Assembly (NCBI RefSeq): GCF_014197265.1
Contig: NZ_JACIFH010000001.1
Coordinates: 1,550,001-1,614,000 of the forward strand
Source of the DNA: Microbacterium invictum
Lineage (GTDB): Bacteria > Actinomycetota > Actinomycetes > Actinomycetales > Microbacteriaceae
DNA length: 64,000 bases
Direction of reading: 5' to 3'
Position numbers and translations under genes: made by a program
The notes under the pieces: model-generated
Databases searched by the model: none
Seen by the model: the letters and a program-made list of their open reading frames with translations, nothing else
Told to the model about the DNA's origin: nothing
Shown: positions 17,018 to 28,317 of the stretch, piece by piece
How the letters are laid out: every line of letters starts with the position of its first letter
Numbering within the stretch: the stretch's first letter is position 1

Positions 17018-17629
17018 TCACCCCAGGCGCACCGGAGCTTGAATCCGGAGCCTGAGCACGGCTGCGTATGGGACGATGCGATACCCCGAGACCAGCTCGC
17101 CGCGCCGGGGTGTGCCCCATTCGTGCAGCGCGAGGTCGAGGTGGTCCTCGCCCGCGCGATCGATGGTCCCGCACAACTCGAGGCCGCCGGCGACCGACAC
17201 CGTGACCTGCGCGCGCTTGCGGACGAGGTCGCGCAGGACGAAGCCGAGCGTCATCCGCTCGGCGAGCCTGGGACGGGGGTGGGCCGCGTCGCCCCGCGCG
17301 CTGCGGAGCAGATCGGTCTGCGCCATGCCGATCGTGGCGATGGATGCCAGTGGCACCACGGCACCGTCCCCGCGGCGCGTCGCACCGGCCAGCGCCAGCC
17401 AGTCGGCTCCGACGGCGGTCACCCTCCCGGCCAGCGCGGTGCCGTCGACGAGCCCGATGCTCGGCACCGATTCGGCGCGGTCACCGAGATGGGAGACGAG
17501 GCGCTCACGCAGGCTGAGCCGGGCCAGCCGCAGACGTTCGGCCTCGGTGTCGAGCGCGGCGCGCTCGGCCTCCCACTCGGAGTCGAGCTGGTCCTCGAGG
17601 TCTTCGAAGAATCGGTCCCACTGCACCAT
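17018..17629 (-). CDS. Conserved actinobacterial protein with N-terminal coiled coil, function unknown
   Basis: 203-residue protein. Residues 1-45 are strongly charged and helical (WDRFFEDLEDQLDSEWEAERAALDTEAERL), probably a coiled coil. The rest is beta-rich with repeated VxGRVTAVGADWLAL and LCGTIDRAGEDHLDLALHE motifs that resemble Sm/RNA-chaperone-like barrels. It has no signal peptide or catalytic motif. ATG 17629 was chosen because the upstream in-frame extension is rich in Pro and Cys and unlike the core. Similar proteins lie beside Rv3235-like genes in related genomes by recollection, but I cannot give a function. Confidence 0.7.
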   Translation of the reverse strand: MVQWDRFFEDLEDQLDSEWEAERAALDTEAERLRLARLSLRERLVSHLGDRAESVPSIGLVDGTALAGRVTAVGADWLALAGATRRGDGAVVPLASIATIGMAQTDLLRSARGDAAHPRPRLAERMTLGFVLRDLVRKRAQVTVSVAGGLELCGTIDRAGEDHLDLALHEWGTPRRGELVSGYRIVPYAAVLRLRIQAPVRLG

Positions 17630-17755
17630 GCAGACGGTAGACGAATCCGGTCCAGGCGCGCCGCATTCATCCACAGGTTGGAGGATTCTCATGCGAGCGG
17701 CTGAAGGGTTGTGCTCTACTCGGGGCCACGGAAATCCCTTCCAGAGAGGCTACGC

Positions 17756-18175
17756 ATGGTTGCGCAACGGGCTGCGCGCGGCTCCGGACTCGCCGCTGCG
17801 GAGTATTTCGCTCCCCAGCGCACGACGACCCAAGAGCTGCCCGATCCGGACCCCCTGTTGAAGAATCTGACGATCGGCGTGCTCGAGGTGCTCGCCGGCG
17901 CACGCGAAGTGGACCAGCTGGCGAGGTGGTTGGGCGAGGATGCCTTCCGCGCGCTGGTCACCCGCGCGAACCTGGCGGCGCGCGCACGCAGCGCGCGCGG
18001 CGTGCGCGTCACCATGCCCGTGCACAGAGTGCTATCGGTGCATCGCGACACACCGGCCGACGGCGTGGTCGAGGCCGTCGTGATCGTCGCGGGACCGGCG
18101 CGCACCCGGGCGATCGCGATCCGCCTCGAGGGCTGGGACTCGCGCTGGCGCGCCACGTCCCTCGCGCTGCTCTGA
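17756..18175 (+). CDS. Rv3235 family protein
   Basis: 139-residue soluble protein of the Rv3235 family, which lies close to secA in many actinobacteria, as here. The core PDPLLKNLTIGVLEVLAGAREVDQLARWLGEDAF (about residues 33-66) and VVEAVVIVAGPARTRAIAIRLEGWDSRWRATSL are the conserved blocks. GAGAGG lies 6 nt before ATG 17756. No biochemical role is established for the family. It ends 5 bp from the convergent aminotransferase gene. Confidence 0.82.
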   Translation: MVAQRAARGSGLAAAEYFAPQRTTTQELPDPDPLLKNLTIGVLEVLAGAREVDQLARWLGEDAFRALVTRANLAARARSARGVRVTMPVHRVLSVHRDTPADGVVEAVVIVAGPARTRAIAIRLEGWDSRWRATSLALL

Positions 18176-18180
18176 CCGGA

Positions 18181-19404
18181 CTACTGCCGGTACGACGACA
18201 GGAAGTTGCCGAGCCGCTCGATCGCCTCCGTGAGCACGCGGGCCTCGGGCAGCGTGACGATCCGCAGGTGATCGGGAGTCGGCCAGTTGAACCCCGTCCC
18301 GGGCACGATGAGCACGTGCTCGGCCACGAGGAAGTCGTACACCAGCTTGCCGTCGTCCCGGATGTCGTACACGTCCGGGTCGAGCCGCGGGAACGCATAC
18401 AGGGCCCCGGCGGGCTTGACGCACGTGACGCCCGGGATGGCGGTGAGCGTCTCCCACGCGGCATCCCGCTGCTCGTGCAGCCGCCCCGCCGGACCGATCA
18501 GCGCGTCGATCGACTGCACGCCCGAGAGTGCCGCCTGAACGGCGAACTGCGCGGGCACGTTCGGGCAGAGGCGAGTGGATGCCAGCAGCTGGATCCCTTC
18601 GAGGAATCCGGCTGCGTGCTTCTTCGGACCGGTGATGACCATCCACCCCGACCGGTAGCCGGCGACGCGATAGGTCTTGGAGAGGCCGTTGAAGGTCAGG
18701 CAGAGGAGGTCCGGCGCGAGGGTGGCCAGCGGGATGTGCGACGCGTCGTCGAAGAGGATGCGGTCGTAGATCTCATCCGACAGGAGCAGCAGGTCGTGCT
18801 CGCGGGCGATCTCGACGATGCCCTCGAGCAGTTCGCGCGAGTAGACGGCGCCGGTCGGGTTGTTCGGGTTGATGACGACGATGGCCTTGGTCGCGGGGGT
18901 GATCTTGGCCCGGATGTCGTCGAGATCCGGCATCCACCCGTTGCTCTCGTCGCACATGTAGTGCACGGGAGTGCCGTCGGCGAGGCTCGTCATCGCCGTC
19001 CACAGCGGGTAGTCGGGCGCCGGGATGAGCACCTCGTCGCCCTCGTCGAGCAGCGCCTGCATCGTCATGGTGATCAGCTCTGAGACGCCGTTGCCCAGGT
19101 ACACGTCGTCGGGGTCGAACTGAGGGAAGCCGGGCTCCTCCTCGTACCGCGACACGACCGCGCGGCGTGCGGACATGATGCCGCGGCTGTCGCTGTAGCC
19201 GTGCGCGTGGGGCACCGCCTCGATCATGTCGCGCACGATCTGGAACGGCGCCTCGAACCCGAAGATCGCCGGGTTGCCGGTGTTGAGCTTGAGGATCGCG
19301 TGGCCCTCGTCCTGCAGCCGGTCGGCCTCGACCAGGGCGGCCCCACGGATCTCGTAGAGGACGTCCTTGAGTTTGGATGACTGGTCGAGGATGCGGGGAC
19401 TCAT
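18181..19404 (-). CDS. PLP-dependent aminotransferase (AlaA-like)
   Basis: 407-residue class I/II aminotransferase, closest in pattern to the glutamate-pyruvate transaminase AlaA that makes alanine. The nucleotide-like cofactor region YLGNGVSELI is at about residue 105. VVINPNNPTGAVY is near 180, DEIYDRILFDD near 215, and the Schiff-base lysine lies in LTFNGLSKTYRVAGYRSGW (about 245). The C-terminal Arg that binds the carboxylate is in HLRIVTLPE. ATG 19404 was chosen because TATCCT stands 6 nt before it; an upstream in-frame start would add eleven basic residues. Confidence 0.9.
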   Translation of the reverse strand: MSPRILDQSSKLKDVLYEIRGAALVEADRLQDEGHAILKLNTGNPAIFGFEAPFQIVRDMIEAVPHAHGYSDSRGIMSARRAVVSRYEEEPGFPQFDPDDVYLGNGVSELITMTMQALLDEGDEVLIPAPDYPLWTAMTSLADGTPVHYMCDESNGWMPDLDDIRAKITPATKAIVVINPNNPTGAVYSRELLEGIVEIAREHDLLLLSDEIYDRILFDDASHIPLATLAPDLLCLTFNGLSKTYRVAGYRSGWMVITGPKKHAAGFLEGIQLLASTRLCPNVPAQFAVQAALSGVQSIDALIGPAGRLHEQRDAAWETLTAIPGVTCVKPAGALYAFPRLDPDVYDIRDDGKLVYDFLVAEHVLIVPGTGFNWPTPDHLRIVTLPEARVLTEAIERLGNFLSSYRQ

Positions 19405-19410
19405 CCGTTC

Positions 19411-19416
19411 AGGATA
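19411..19416 (-). promoter_or_regulatory. -10-like element of the aminotransferase gene
   Basis: TATCCT on the minus strand is 6 nt from ATG 19404, the leaderless spacing seen at several genes here. Confidence 0.5.
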
Positions 19417-19451
19417 TCTCCGCCGCGGCCGGGCCAATCGACCGTTCGTGG

Positions 19452-22250
<2,799 letters not shown>

Positions 22251-22350
22251 GGAGGATCTCCATCTGTCGGGTTCGGCCGACGACCCGCGCCGGCCGGTGC
22301 CGGCGCAGTCGCGCACAGACACACCGTTCCATGTTATCCGTCCGTGACCT

Positions 22351-23028
22351 TCAGGATGGCTGTGTGTTCGCCGCCCGCATGAGGAGGGTGCATTGGCTCG
22401 GGCCCGTGAACGGCACGAGGCCGACGCGGTCGTCGCGTCCGATCGCGTGCAGCACGCCGTCGATCATTCCCAGGTGCACGGCGCAGACGACATCGGTGTG
22501 CCGCGCAGCGGCCTGAATGAGCGGGCAGCGGCGCAGGACGATGGCTCCGCCGGTGTCGTCGGGCGCGAAGCCCTGATCGCGCATGACGGAGACCACCGCC
22601 CGCCGGGCGGATCCGGCATCCACTTCGCGATCGAGCCCCGCGCCGATCTCGCGTCCCCACCCCCGGCCTGCCTCGCGGGCGTCGGCGACGGGGTCGACGC
22701 TCGTGCGGGCGAGGGTACCCGCCAGGACGCTCGCGAGGGCGGCGTAGGGCGATTCGGGATCGCGCGTCACCGGGTGCCAGAGCCACGCGGGCCGGCCGCG
22801 GCCCGCCGCCGGCTCGCGCTCGCGCGTGAGGTAGCCGTCCTCCAGGAGGTGCTCGAGGTGACCACGCACCGTGTTCTCGTGCAGGCCCGCGGACTGTGCC
22901 AGCGCAGTGGTCGACACGCCGGCCGATTGCGCTTCGACCATGCGCAGCAGCATCTCTCGGGTCGACGAGTGGCGGCGGCCGGTGGATGCCGTGCGTCGCG
23001 GCACATCGGAACGGGAGATATTTTCCAC
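22351..23028 (-). CDS. Winged-helix regulator with SufR-like cysteines
   Basis: 225-residue transcriptional regulator. The N-terminal wHTH is at about residues 25-80 ([34 protein letters not shown]). The C-terminal part carries cysteines in [20 protein letters not shown] and [11 protein letters not shown], a spacing close to that of SufR-type repressors that bind an Fe-S cluster. A sensor of iron-sulfur status, oxygen or nitric oxide is therefore possible. The gene starts with GTG and is divergent from a DUF2249 gene across 71 bp; it probably controls that gene and itself. It is not next to suf genes, so I do not name it SufR. Confidence 0.8.
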   Translation of the reverse strand: MENISRSDVPRRTASTGRRHSSTREMLLRMVEAQSAGVSTTALAQSAGLHENTVRGHLEHLLEDGYLTREREPAAGRGRPAWLWHPVTRDPESPYAALASVLAGTLARTSVDPVADAREAGRGWGREIGAGLDREVDAGSARRAVVSVMRDQGFAPDDTGGAIVLRRCPLIQAAARHTDVVCAVHLGMIDGVLHAIGRDDRVGLVPFTGPSQCTLLMRAANTQPS

Positions 23029-23099
23029 GGGTTCAAGTGTAATAAACTCGGGACAAGGAAGTCTGCGGCGACACCGCCGCCTGAGAGACAGGAGCCGTC

Positions 23100-23423
23100 A
23101 TGGCCGGAATCGAGATCCACCGCTCACGCGAAGAAGCGGTCGAGCAGCGTCCTGTCGATCAGGGCAGCGGGTGCGCGTGCGGCGAGCACGACGATGACAT
23201 TCCGGTGCTCGACGTGCAGACGATCCCCCACGCGATCCGGCACGCCTCGATCTTCGGTGCGATCGAGTCACTGAGCCGCGGCGGCGCAATGGTGATCTCG
23301 GCGACGCACGACCCGGTGCCGCTGCTGAACCAGCTGGCGCGGCGCCACGGCGATGCGTACGCCACGGAGTACCACGAGCGCGGTCCCGAGCGCTGGCGCA
23401 TCCTGATCCGCCGCGCCGCCTGA
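23100..23423 (+). CDS. DUF2249 domain protein
   Basis: 107-residue protein whose core (about residues 35-105) is a DUF2249/TusA-like fold: LDVQTIPHAIRHASIFGAIESLSRGGAMVISATHDPVPLLNQLARRHG, ending WRILIRR; quoted in pieces it begins LDVQTIPHAIRHA and ends ERWRILIRRAA. Two Cys near the N-terminus (GCACGE) could bind a metal or take part in redox. DUF2249 proteins often lie near nitric-oxide or hemerythrin genes. Divergent transcription with the SufR-like regulator suggests it is its target. Biochemical activity is unknown. The spacer 23029-23099 is AT-richer than its surroundings and should contain both promoters. Confidence 0.85.
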   Translation: MAGIEIHRSREEAVEQRPVDQGSGCACGEHDDDIPVLDVQTIPHAIRHASIFGAIESLSRGGAMVISATHDPVPLLNQLARRHGDAYATEYHERGPERWRILIRRAA

Positions 23424-23483
23424 TCCGCTCGGCACCGGGCGCACGCGCCGGGCATCACCTGTCGACTCCCAGCGGTCGCGCAT

Positions 23484-23489
23484 TAGTCT
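23484..23489 (+). promoter_or_regulatory. -10-like element of the DEAD-box helicase gene
   Basis: TAGTCT is 5 nt before GTG 23495, with no Shine-Dalgarno sequence between; probable leaderless start. Confidence 0.45.
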
Positions 23490-23494
23490 GAAGC

Positions 23495-25273
23495 GTGACC
23501 ACATCCGAAGACCAGGTCGATGTCGAGGCCCCCAGCGAGCCCGCCACGATGACGTTCGCCGACCTCGGGCTGGGCGATGCAGTGCTCAAAGCGCTCCGCG
23601 ATGTCGGCTACGAGACGCCCTCGGCGATCCAGGCCGCGACCATCCCGACCCTGCTCGCGGGGCGCGATGTCGTGGGTCTGGCCCAGACCGGAACCGGCAA
23701 GACCGCGGCGTTCGCCCTGCCCGTGCTCGACCGGCTCGACGTATCGCAGAAGAGCCCGCAGGCGCTCGTGCTGGCGCCGACGCGAGAGCTCGCCCTGCAG
23801 GTCTGCGAGGCGTTCGAGAAGTACGCCTCGCATCTGAAGGGCGTCCATGTCCTCCCCGTCTACGGCGGCCAGGGCTACGGCGTGCAGCTGTCGGCGCTGC
23901 GCCGCGGCGTGCACATCGTCGTCGGCACCCCGGGCCGCATCATGGACCACCTGGAGAAGGGCACGCTCGACCTCTCCGAGTTGAAGTACCTCGTCCTCGA
24001 CGAGGCCGATGAGATGCTCAAGATGGGTTTCGCCGAGGACGTCGAGACGATCCTCGCCGACACCCCCGACGACAAGCAGGTCGCCCTGTTCTCGGCCACG
24101 ATGCCGGCCGCCATCCGCCGCATCTCACAGCAGTACCTGCATGATCCCGCCGAGATCACAGTCAAGAGCAAGACGACGACATCGTCGACGATCACGCAGC
24201 GCTATCTGATGGTCTCCTTCCCGCAGAAGATCGACGCCCTCACCCGCATCCTCGAGGTGGAGAACTTCGAGGCGATGATCATCTTCGCCCGCACCAAGAG
24301 CGCCACCGAAGAGGTGGCCGAGAAGCTCCGGGCCCGCGGCTACTCCGCCACCGCCATCAACGGCGATGTCGCGCAGGTGCAGCGCGAACGCACCGTGAAC
24401 CAGCTCAAGTCGGGCAAGCTCGACATCCTCGTCGCGACCGACGTCGCTGCGCGCGGCCTCGACGTCGAGCGCATCTCCCACGTCGTCAACTTCGACATCC
24501 CCACCGACACCGAGTCGTACGTGCACCGCATCGGGCGCACCGGCCGGGCCGGCCGCACCGGCGACGCGATCAGCTTCGTGACGCCGCGCGAGCGTGGTCT
24601 CGTGAAGGCGATCGAGCGCGCGACGCGTCAAGAGCTCACGCAGATGCAGCTGCCCAGTGTCGACGAGGTGAATGTGACGCGGCTGGCCCGTTTCGACGAC
24701 CGCATCACCGCGGCGCTGGGCGACACCGACCGCGTCGAACGGTTCCGCGACATCGTCGCCCACTACGTGTCGCACCACGACGTCCCCGAGGTCGACGTCG
24801 CCGCCGCGCTCGCCGCCGTCGCCCAGGGCGACACACCGCTGCTGCTGGAGCCGGAGCCCGAGCCGGAGCGTCGGGAGCGCTTCGAGCGGAACGACCGCGG
24901 CGACCGGCCCGAGCGCGGAGCGCGAAGCGACCGTCAGCCCCGCGCCGGGTTCGCGAACTACCGCATCGCGGTGGGCAAACGGCACCGCGTCGAGCCGCGC
25001 CAGATCGTCGGCGCGCTCGCCAACGAAGGGGGCCTGCGTCGCGACGACTTCGGTGCGATCCAGATCCGCCCCGATTTCTCGCTCGTCGAACTCCCCGCCG
25101 ACCTCCCTCGCGGCACGCTCGAGCGCCTCTCCGACACCCGCATCTCCGGCAAGCTCATCGAACTCCGGCTCGACACCGGTGCCCCGGGTCGCCGCGGGCC
25201 GCGCGAGGAGCGCGGGAGCGGGCGGGACGATCGTGGCTCCCGCGGGCCCCGTCAGGACCGCTACGGCCGCTGA
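23495..25273 (+). CDS. DEAD-box ATP-dependent RNA helicase (DeaD/CsdA-like)
   Basis: 592-residue RNA helicase. The Q motif is TFADLGLGDAVLKALRDVGYETPSAIQ, given here by its position near residues 19-45. Walker A is AQTGTGKT (about 66-73), the DEAD box VLDEADEML (about 167), SAT follows near 198, and motif VI is HRIGRTGRAGR (about 343). The C-terminal 110 residues form a DbpA-type RNA-binding domain (YRIAVGKRHRVEPRQIVGAL) ending in an Arg/Gly-rich tail. Such enzymes unwind structured RNA in ribosome assembly and cold adaptation. It has its own promoter and no operon partner. Confidence 0.93.
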   Translation: MTTSEDQVDVEAPSEPATMTFADLGLGDAVLKALRDVGYETPSAIQAATIPTLLAGRDVVGLAQTGTGKTAAFALPVLDRLDVSQKSPQALVLAPTRELALQVCEAFEKYASHLKGVHVLPVYGGQGYGVQLSALRRGVHIVVGTPGRIMDHLEKGTLDLSELKYLVLDEADEMLKMGFAEDVETILADTPDDKQVALFSATMPAAIRRISQQYLHDPAEITVKSKTTTSSTITQRYLMVSFPQKIDALTRILEVENFEAMIIFARTKSATEEVAEKLRARGYSATAINGDVAQVQRERTVNQLKSGKLDILVATDVAARGLDVERISHVVNFDIPTDTESYVHRIGRTGRAGRTGDAISFVTPRERGLVKAIERATRQELTQMQLPSVDEVNVTRLARFDDRITAALGDTDRVERFRDIVAHYVSHHDVPEVDVAAALAAVAQGDTPLLLEPEPEPERRERFERNDRGDRPERGARSDRQPRAGFANYRIAVGKRHRVEPRQIVGALANEGGLRRDDFGAIQIRPDFSLVELPADLPRGTLERLSDTRISGKLIELRLDTGAPGRRGPREERGSGRDDRGSRGPRQDRYGR

Positions 25274-25332
25274 ACCGGCATCCGCCACCCGGCATTGGGC
25301 GTCCCCACAGCCGGCGCCGATCGGGGGCGACC

Positions 25333-25338
25333 TAGGAT
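25333..25338 (+). promoter_or_regulatory. -10-like element of the coiled-coil gene
   Basis: TAGGAT is 6 nt before ATG 25345. The same hexamer and spacing recur at 47657. Confidence 0.5.
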
Positions 25339-25344
25339 CGATCC

Positions 25345-26673
25345 ATGGCCGGATTCTGGGGAAAGCGCAAGCGAGACACCGAGCAGCAGCTGGCGCAGGA
25401 CGCCGAACTGACGCGGCAGGCGGATGCCGCCCTCGTCTCGACCGACGAGCGCGTGCGACTCGTGTCGGACGAGCTCGCCTATGCGGAGATCGAGTTGGGG
25501 AAGGATGCCACGTCCGACCTCCGGGCAGCGCTGACGGCCGTGCGCCAGCACCTCGGCGAGGCCTTCCAGCTCAATCAACTCAACCACGACGATATCCCCG
25601 ATACCTCGGAGGAGCTGCGCACGCGCAACGCGCGCATCATCCAGCTGTGCCGGTGGGCCGACGACCTGCTCGACGACCGCACGGCGGCCCTCGCCGCGCC
25701 GATCGAGCGGGCCCGCCGGGCGCCGGAGATCATCGCGGGCATCCGTCGCGACGCCGAGCACCTGCGCGGCCGGCTGCCGCGCACGCAGGCGACGAGTGAC
25801 CGGGTTGCGATGCGGTACTCCTCCACGGCGCTGCGCAAGGTCTCGGGCAACGCGTCCGAAGCCGGGCAGCTGATCGAGTTCGCGCTGCACGGCGCCGATG
25901 TGTCCACCGATCGCCGTGAGGCCGGTCAGCGCGAACAGGCCAATCTGGCCCTCGAGACGGCGATCGAAGCGGTCCGCCGTGCCACGACGCTGATCGACGC
26001 GGTCGACCAGTTCGAGGTGGAGGCGCTGCGCGCCGAGTCGACGCTCGCGGCGATCGTCGACGACTCGCGCGAAGACCTGGTCACGGCCCGCGACGTCGCC
26101 GACGTCCCCACCGTGGCGGCCGCGATGACGGCTCTGGAGACCGCACTGGACGAGCTGACCCCGGTCGGCGAGAAGCCCGATCCGTTCGGTGAGCTCACCT
26201 CGCTGCGACAGGCCAATGCGGCGTTGGATGCCGCAGTCGACGCCGCACGGGAGCGCGCGGCGCGGCCGGTCATCCCCGAGTCGCACGTGCGGCATGCGCT
26301 GGACGATGCGGATCGCCAGCTGGGCGTGGCGCGCAGCGTGATCTCGGGCCACCGCGGGTGGATCGGGGCCGAGGCGCGCACCCGGCTCGCCGAGGCCGAG
26401 CGTCTCCGGCTGGATCTGGGCACCGTCGTCGCCGCGGCGATCCCCGAAGAGGTGCGCGAACGAGTCCTCGCTGATGCACGCCGGTGCGCTCTGCTGGCTG
26501 CGGAGGCACTGCAGTACGCACAGCGCGACATCGATCAGTCCCGCCCGCACGACCGCGATCAGGGCGGCTGGGGTGCGGGCGGCGGCGGGCGACGCGGCAG
26601 CGGGAACGACCTCGTCGGCGGGATCCTGGGCGGGCTCGTGATCGGCAGCATCCTCGACGGCATCTTCGACTGA
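25345..26673 (+). CDS. Long coiled-coil protein with Gly-rich C-terminus, function unknown
   Basis: 442-residue protein, mostly helical and Ala/Glu/Arg-rich, with heptad-like stretches from about residue 15 to 400. The end is GGWGAGGGGRRGSGNDLVGG, followed by a hydrophobic piece LVGGILGGLVIGSILDGIF. This matches the C-terminal half of actinobacterial TPM-domain (YgcG-like) envelope proteins, but the signal peptide, TPM domain and membrane anchor of those proteins are missing here. It may be a stand-alone relative or a shortened form. The start is fixed by TAGGAT at 6 nt. I do not assign a function. Confidence 0.75.
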   Translation: MAGFWGKRKRDTEQQLAQDAELTRQADAALVSTDERVRLVSDELAYAEIELGKDATSDLRAALTAVRQHLGEAFQLNQLNHDDIPDTSEELRTRNARIIQLCRWADDLLDDRTAALAAPIERARRAPEIIAGIRRDAEHLRGRLPRTQATSDRVAMRYSSTALRKVSGNASEAGQLIEFALHGADVSTDRREAGQREQANLALETAIEAVRRATTLIDAVDQFEVEALRAESTLAAIVDDSREDLVTARDVADVPTVAAAMTALETALDELTPVGEKPDPFGELTSLRQANAALDAAVDAARERAARPVIPESHVRHALDDADRQLGVARSVISGHRGWIGAEARTRLAEAERLRLDLGTVVAAAIPEEVRERVLADARRCALLAAEALQYAQRDIDQSRPHDRDQGGWGAGGGGRRGSGNDLVGGILGGLVIGSILDGIFD

Positions 26674-26753
26674 CGATCGGCGGCCGGTTGCCGGCCCGAT
26701 CGTGAGATCGGCCGTGTGCCGTGGCGCCTCAGCGTGGATGCCGGCACTCAGGA

Positions 26754-26782
26754 TGGATGCCGGGACTCAGCCCCGGCATCCA
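26754..26782. terminator. 11-bp stem hairpin built from GGATGCCGG words
   Basis: TGGATGCCGGG (26754-26764) and its exact complement CCCGGCATCCA (26772-26782) enclose a 7-nt loop. It lies between the convergent ends of the coiled-coil gene and hpf. A further direct copy of TGGATGCCGG stands just upstream at about 26735. It is likely a bidirectional terminator. Confidence 0.75.
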
Positions 26783-26796
26783 CCTCTGCGACCGTG

Positions 26797-27459
26797 CTAT
26801 GACGCGAGTTCCGCGGTGGGCGCAGCCGTCGTCGTGAGCGAGATCACACCGTAGTCCCAGCCCTTGCGCCGGTAGACGACGCTCGGCTGGTCGGTGCGCG
26901 CATCGATGAACAGGAAGAAGTCGTGGCCGACCAGCTCCATCCGGTCGACCGCTTCTTCCACCGGCATCCACTCGGCGTCGAACCGCTTCGTGCGGATGAC
27001 GACCGGCGTGTAGTCCGCTTCCTCCTCGTTGCCAGTGATCAGAGGAATCTCACCGGTGGCGACCGCCCGGATCATGTCGACCGAGGCAGGCTGGACGTCG
27101 ATCCCCGTCAGCGTGCCGCTGCCCTTCTCGAGCTTGGCGCCGCGGGGGTGGTTGCGGGCGTCGACGCGCTTGTCCTTGGCGCGCCGCAGCTGCTCGGCCA
27201 TCTTGTCGACGGCCAGGTCGAGTGCGGCGAACTTGTCGCCGTCGACGGCTTCGGCACGGACGATGGGGCCCTTGCCGGTGAGCGTCAGCTCGACCGTCTC
27301 GTCCTCACGGGTGCCGTTGTGGTACGCGCGATGGGTGACTTTGATGTCGAGACTCTGCGCACGGGGGGCGAGGGTCGCGATGCGGCTGGACTTCTCCTCC
27401 ACGACCGACCGAAATCGATCCGTGATGTTCACGCCCACGCCGACGATGCTGGTTTCCAT
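26797..27459 (-). CDS. hpf: Ribosome hibernation promoting factor, long form
   Basis: 220-residue long HPF that dimerises 70S ribosomes into inactive 100S particles in stationary phase or stress. The N-terminal S30AE domain spans about residues 1-105 (VGVGVNITDRFRSVVEEK, KVTHRAYHNG). After a charged linker the C-terminal dimerisation domain is complete (IRTKRFDAEWMPVEEAVDRM...GHDFFLFIDARTDQPSVVYRRK). AGGAGG lies just before ATG 27459. The mycobacterial counterpart (Rv3241c) has the same place between secA and comF. Confidence 0.94.
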   Translation of the reverse strand: METSIVGVGVNITDRFRSVVEEKSSRIATLAPRAQSLDIKVTHRAYHNGTREDETVELTLTGKGPIVRAEAVDGDKFAALDLAVDKMAEQLRRAKDKRVDARNHPRGAKLEKGSGTLTGIDVQPASVDMIRAVATGEIPLITGNEEEADYTPVVIRTKRFDAEWMPVEEAVDRMELVGHDFFLFIDARTDQPSVVYRRKGWDYGVISLTTTAAPTAELAS

Positions 27460-27569
27460 CCCTGACCTCCTTGTTCCGGTCCACCCGGTCAAGGGCGGAC
27501 CTCGTTCGCCTTGTCCCCCCAACGTAGCCCGCCGGGCACCAAGTGTCACGCGCCGCGTGCCGGGACAAT

Positions 27570-28226
27570 TCACGCGGCGGGAGAACGGCGTGCGGTTGCG
27601 GCCACTGTTGCTGCGCGCAGCACGTCTGCCCCGGCCGTGCGAAGCACCCGCACGGCCTCGCTCAGGGTCGCCCCGGTGGTCACGACGTCGTCGACCACGA
27701 TGACCCTGAGCCCGGCCACCGGACCCGCACGCAGGGTGCCGTGCACGTTGGCGGCACGGGCTTCGCGGCCGAGCTCACGCTGATCGGCGGCGACGGCGGC
27801 GGGATGCAGCAGCCGGCGCGGTGCGAGGTCCGCGCGCCGGGCCAGCAGCTCGGCGACCCGGTAGCCGCGGCGGCGAATCGCCGCGCGGGAGGACGGCACC
27901 GGCACGATGACGGTGTCCGCGTCGACCGTGCCGACGGCCGCGGCCAGCGCCGCCCCCAGCGGGCGGGCCAGCCCCGTCCGCCCCTCCTGCTTGTACGCGC
28001 GGATGACGCGCGCAGCCACCCCGTCGAACGGGAGCGCGCTGCGCACCTCGAAGCCGTCGAGGCGTCGCGCGGCCGGATGCGGCTGCAGCGCTGCGGCGCA
28101 CGCCCCGCACAGCGACACGTCGAGCTCATCGCATCCCGCGCACCATGTCGGGAACACGAGCGAGAGCGCTTCGGCGAGCGAGGCGCGGACAGCTGTCGAC
28201 ACCCGGGACTCGAGAGGCACCGGCAT
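27570..28226 (-). CDS. ComF family phosphoribosyltransferase-like protein
   Basis: About 218 residues. Near the N-terminus is a zinc-finger-like pair of CxxC motifs (CAGCDELDVSLCGAC). The C-terminal phosphoribosyltransferase fold carries the PRPP loop VIVVDDVVTTGATL (about residue 175-188). ComF proteins serve DNA uptake in competent bacteria, though in actinobacteria no competence role is proven. The start is uncertain: ATG 28226 lies inside a 12-bp inverted repeat, GTG 28202 would begin VSTAVRASLAEAL, and TTG 28286 would extend the protein. It lies downstream of lpqB in the same direction, as in M. tuberculosis. Confidence 0.85.
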   Translation of the reverse strand: MPVPLESRVSTAVRASLAEALSLVFPTWCAGCDELDVSLCGACAAALQPHPAARRLDGFEVRSALPFDGVAARVIRAYKQEGRTGLARPLGAALAAAVGTVDADTVIVPVPSSRAAIRRRGYRVAELLARRADLAPRRLLHPAAVAADQRELGREARAANVHGTLRAGPVAGLRVIVVDDVVTTGATLSEAVRVLRTAGADVLRAATVAATARRSPAA

Positions 28227-28258
28227 CCACTCATCGTCTCTGCCGATGGATGCCGGTG
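28218..28258. repeat. 12-bp inverted repeat at the 5' end of comF
   Basis: CACCGGCATCCA (28218-28229) and TGGATGCCGGTG (28247-28258) are perfect complements around a 17-nt loop. The repeat covers the likely comF start, so it might end lpqB transcription or hide the comF start in mRNA. It is made of the same word as the hairpins at 1984 and 26754. Confidence 0.65.
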
Positions 28259-28317
28259 GACGGGCGTTCGCAGAATCCGTGGACAACCCGCGCGACCGAC
28301 TCCCTGGGGAGGAGACG

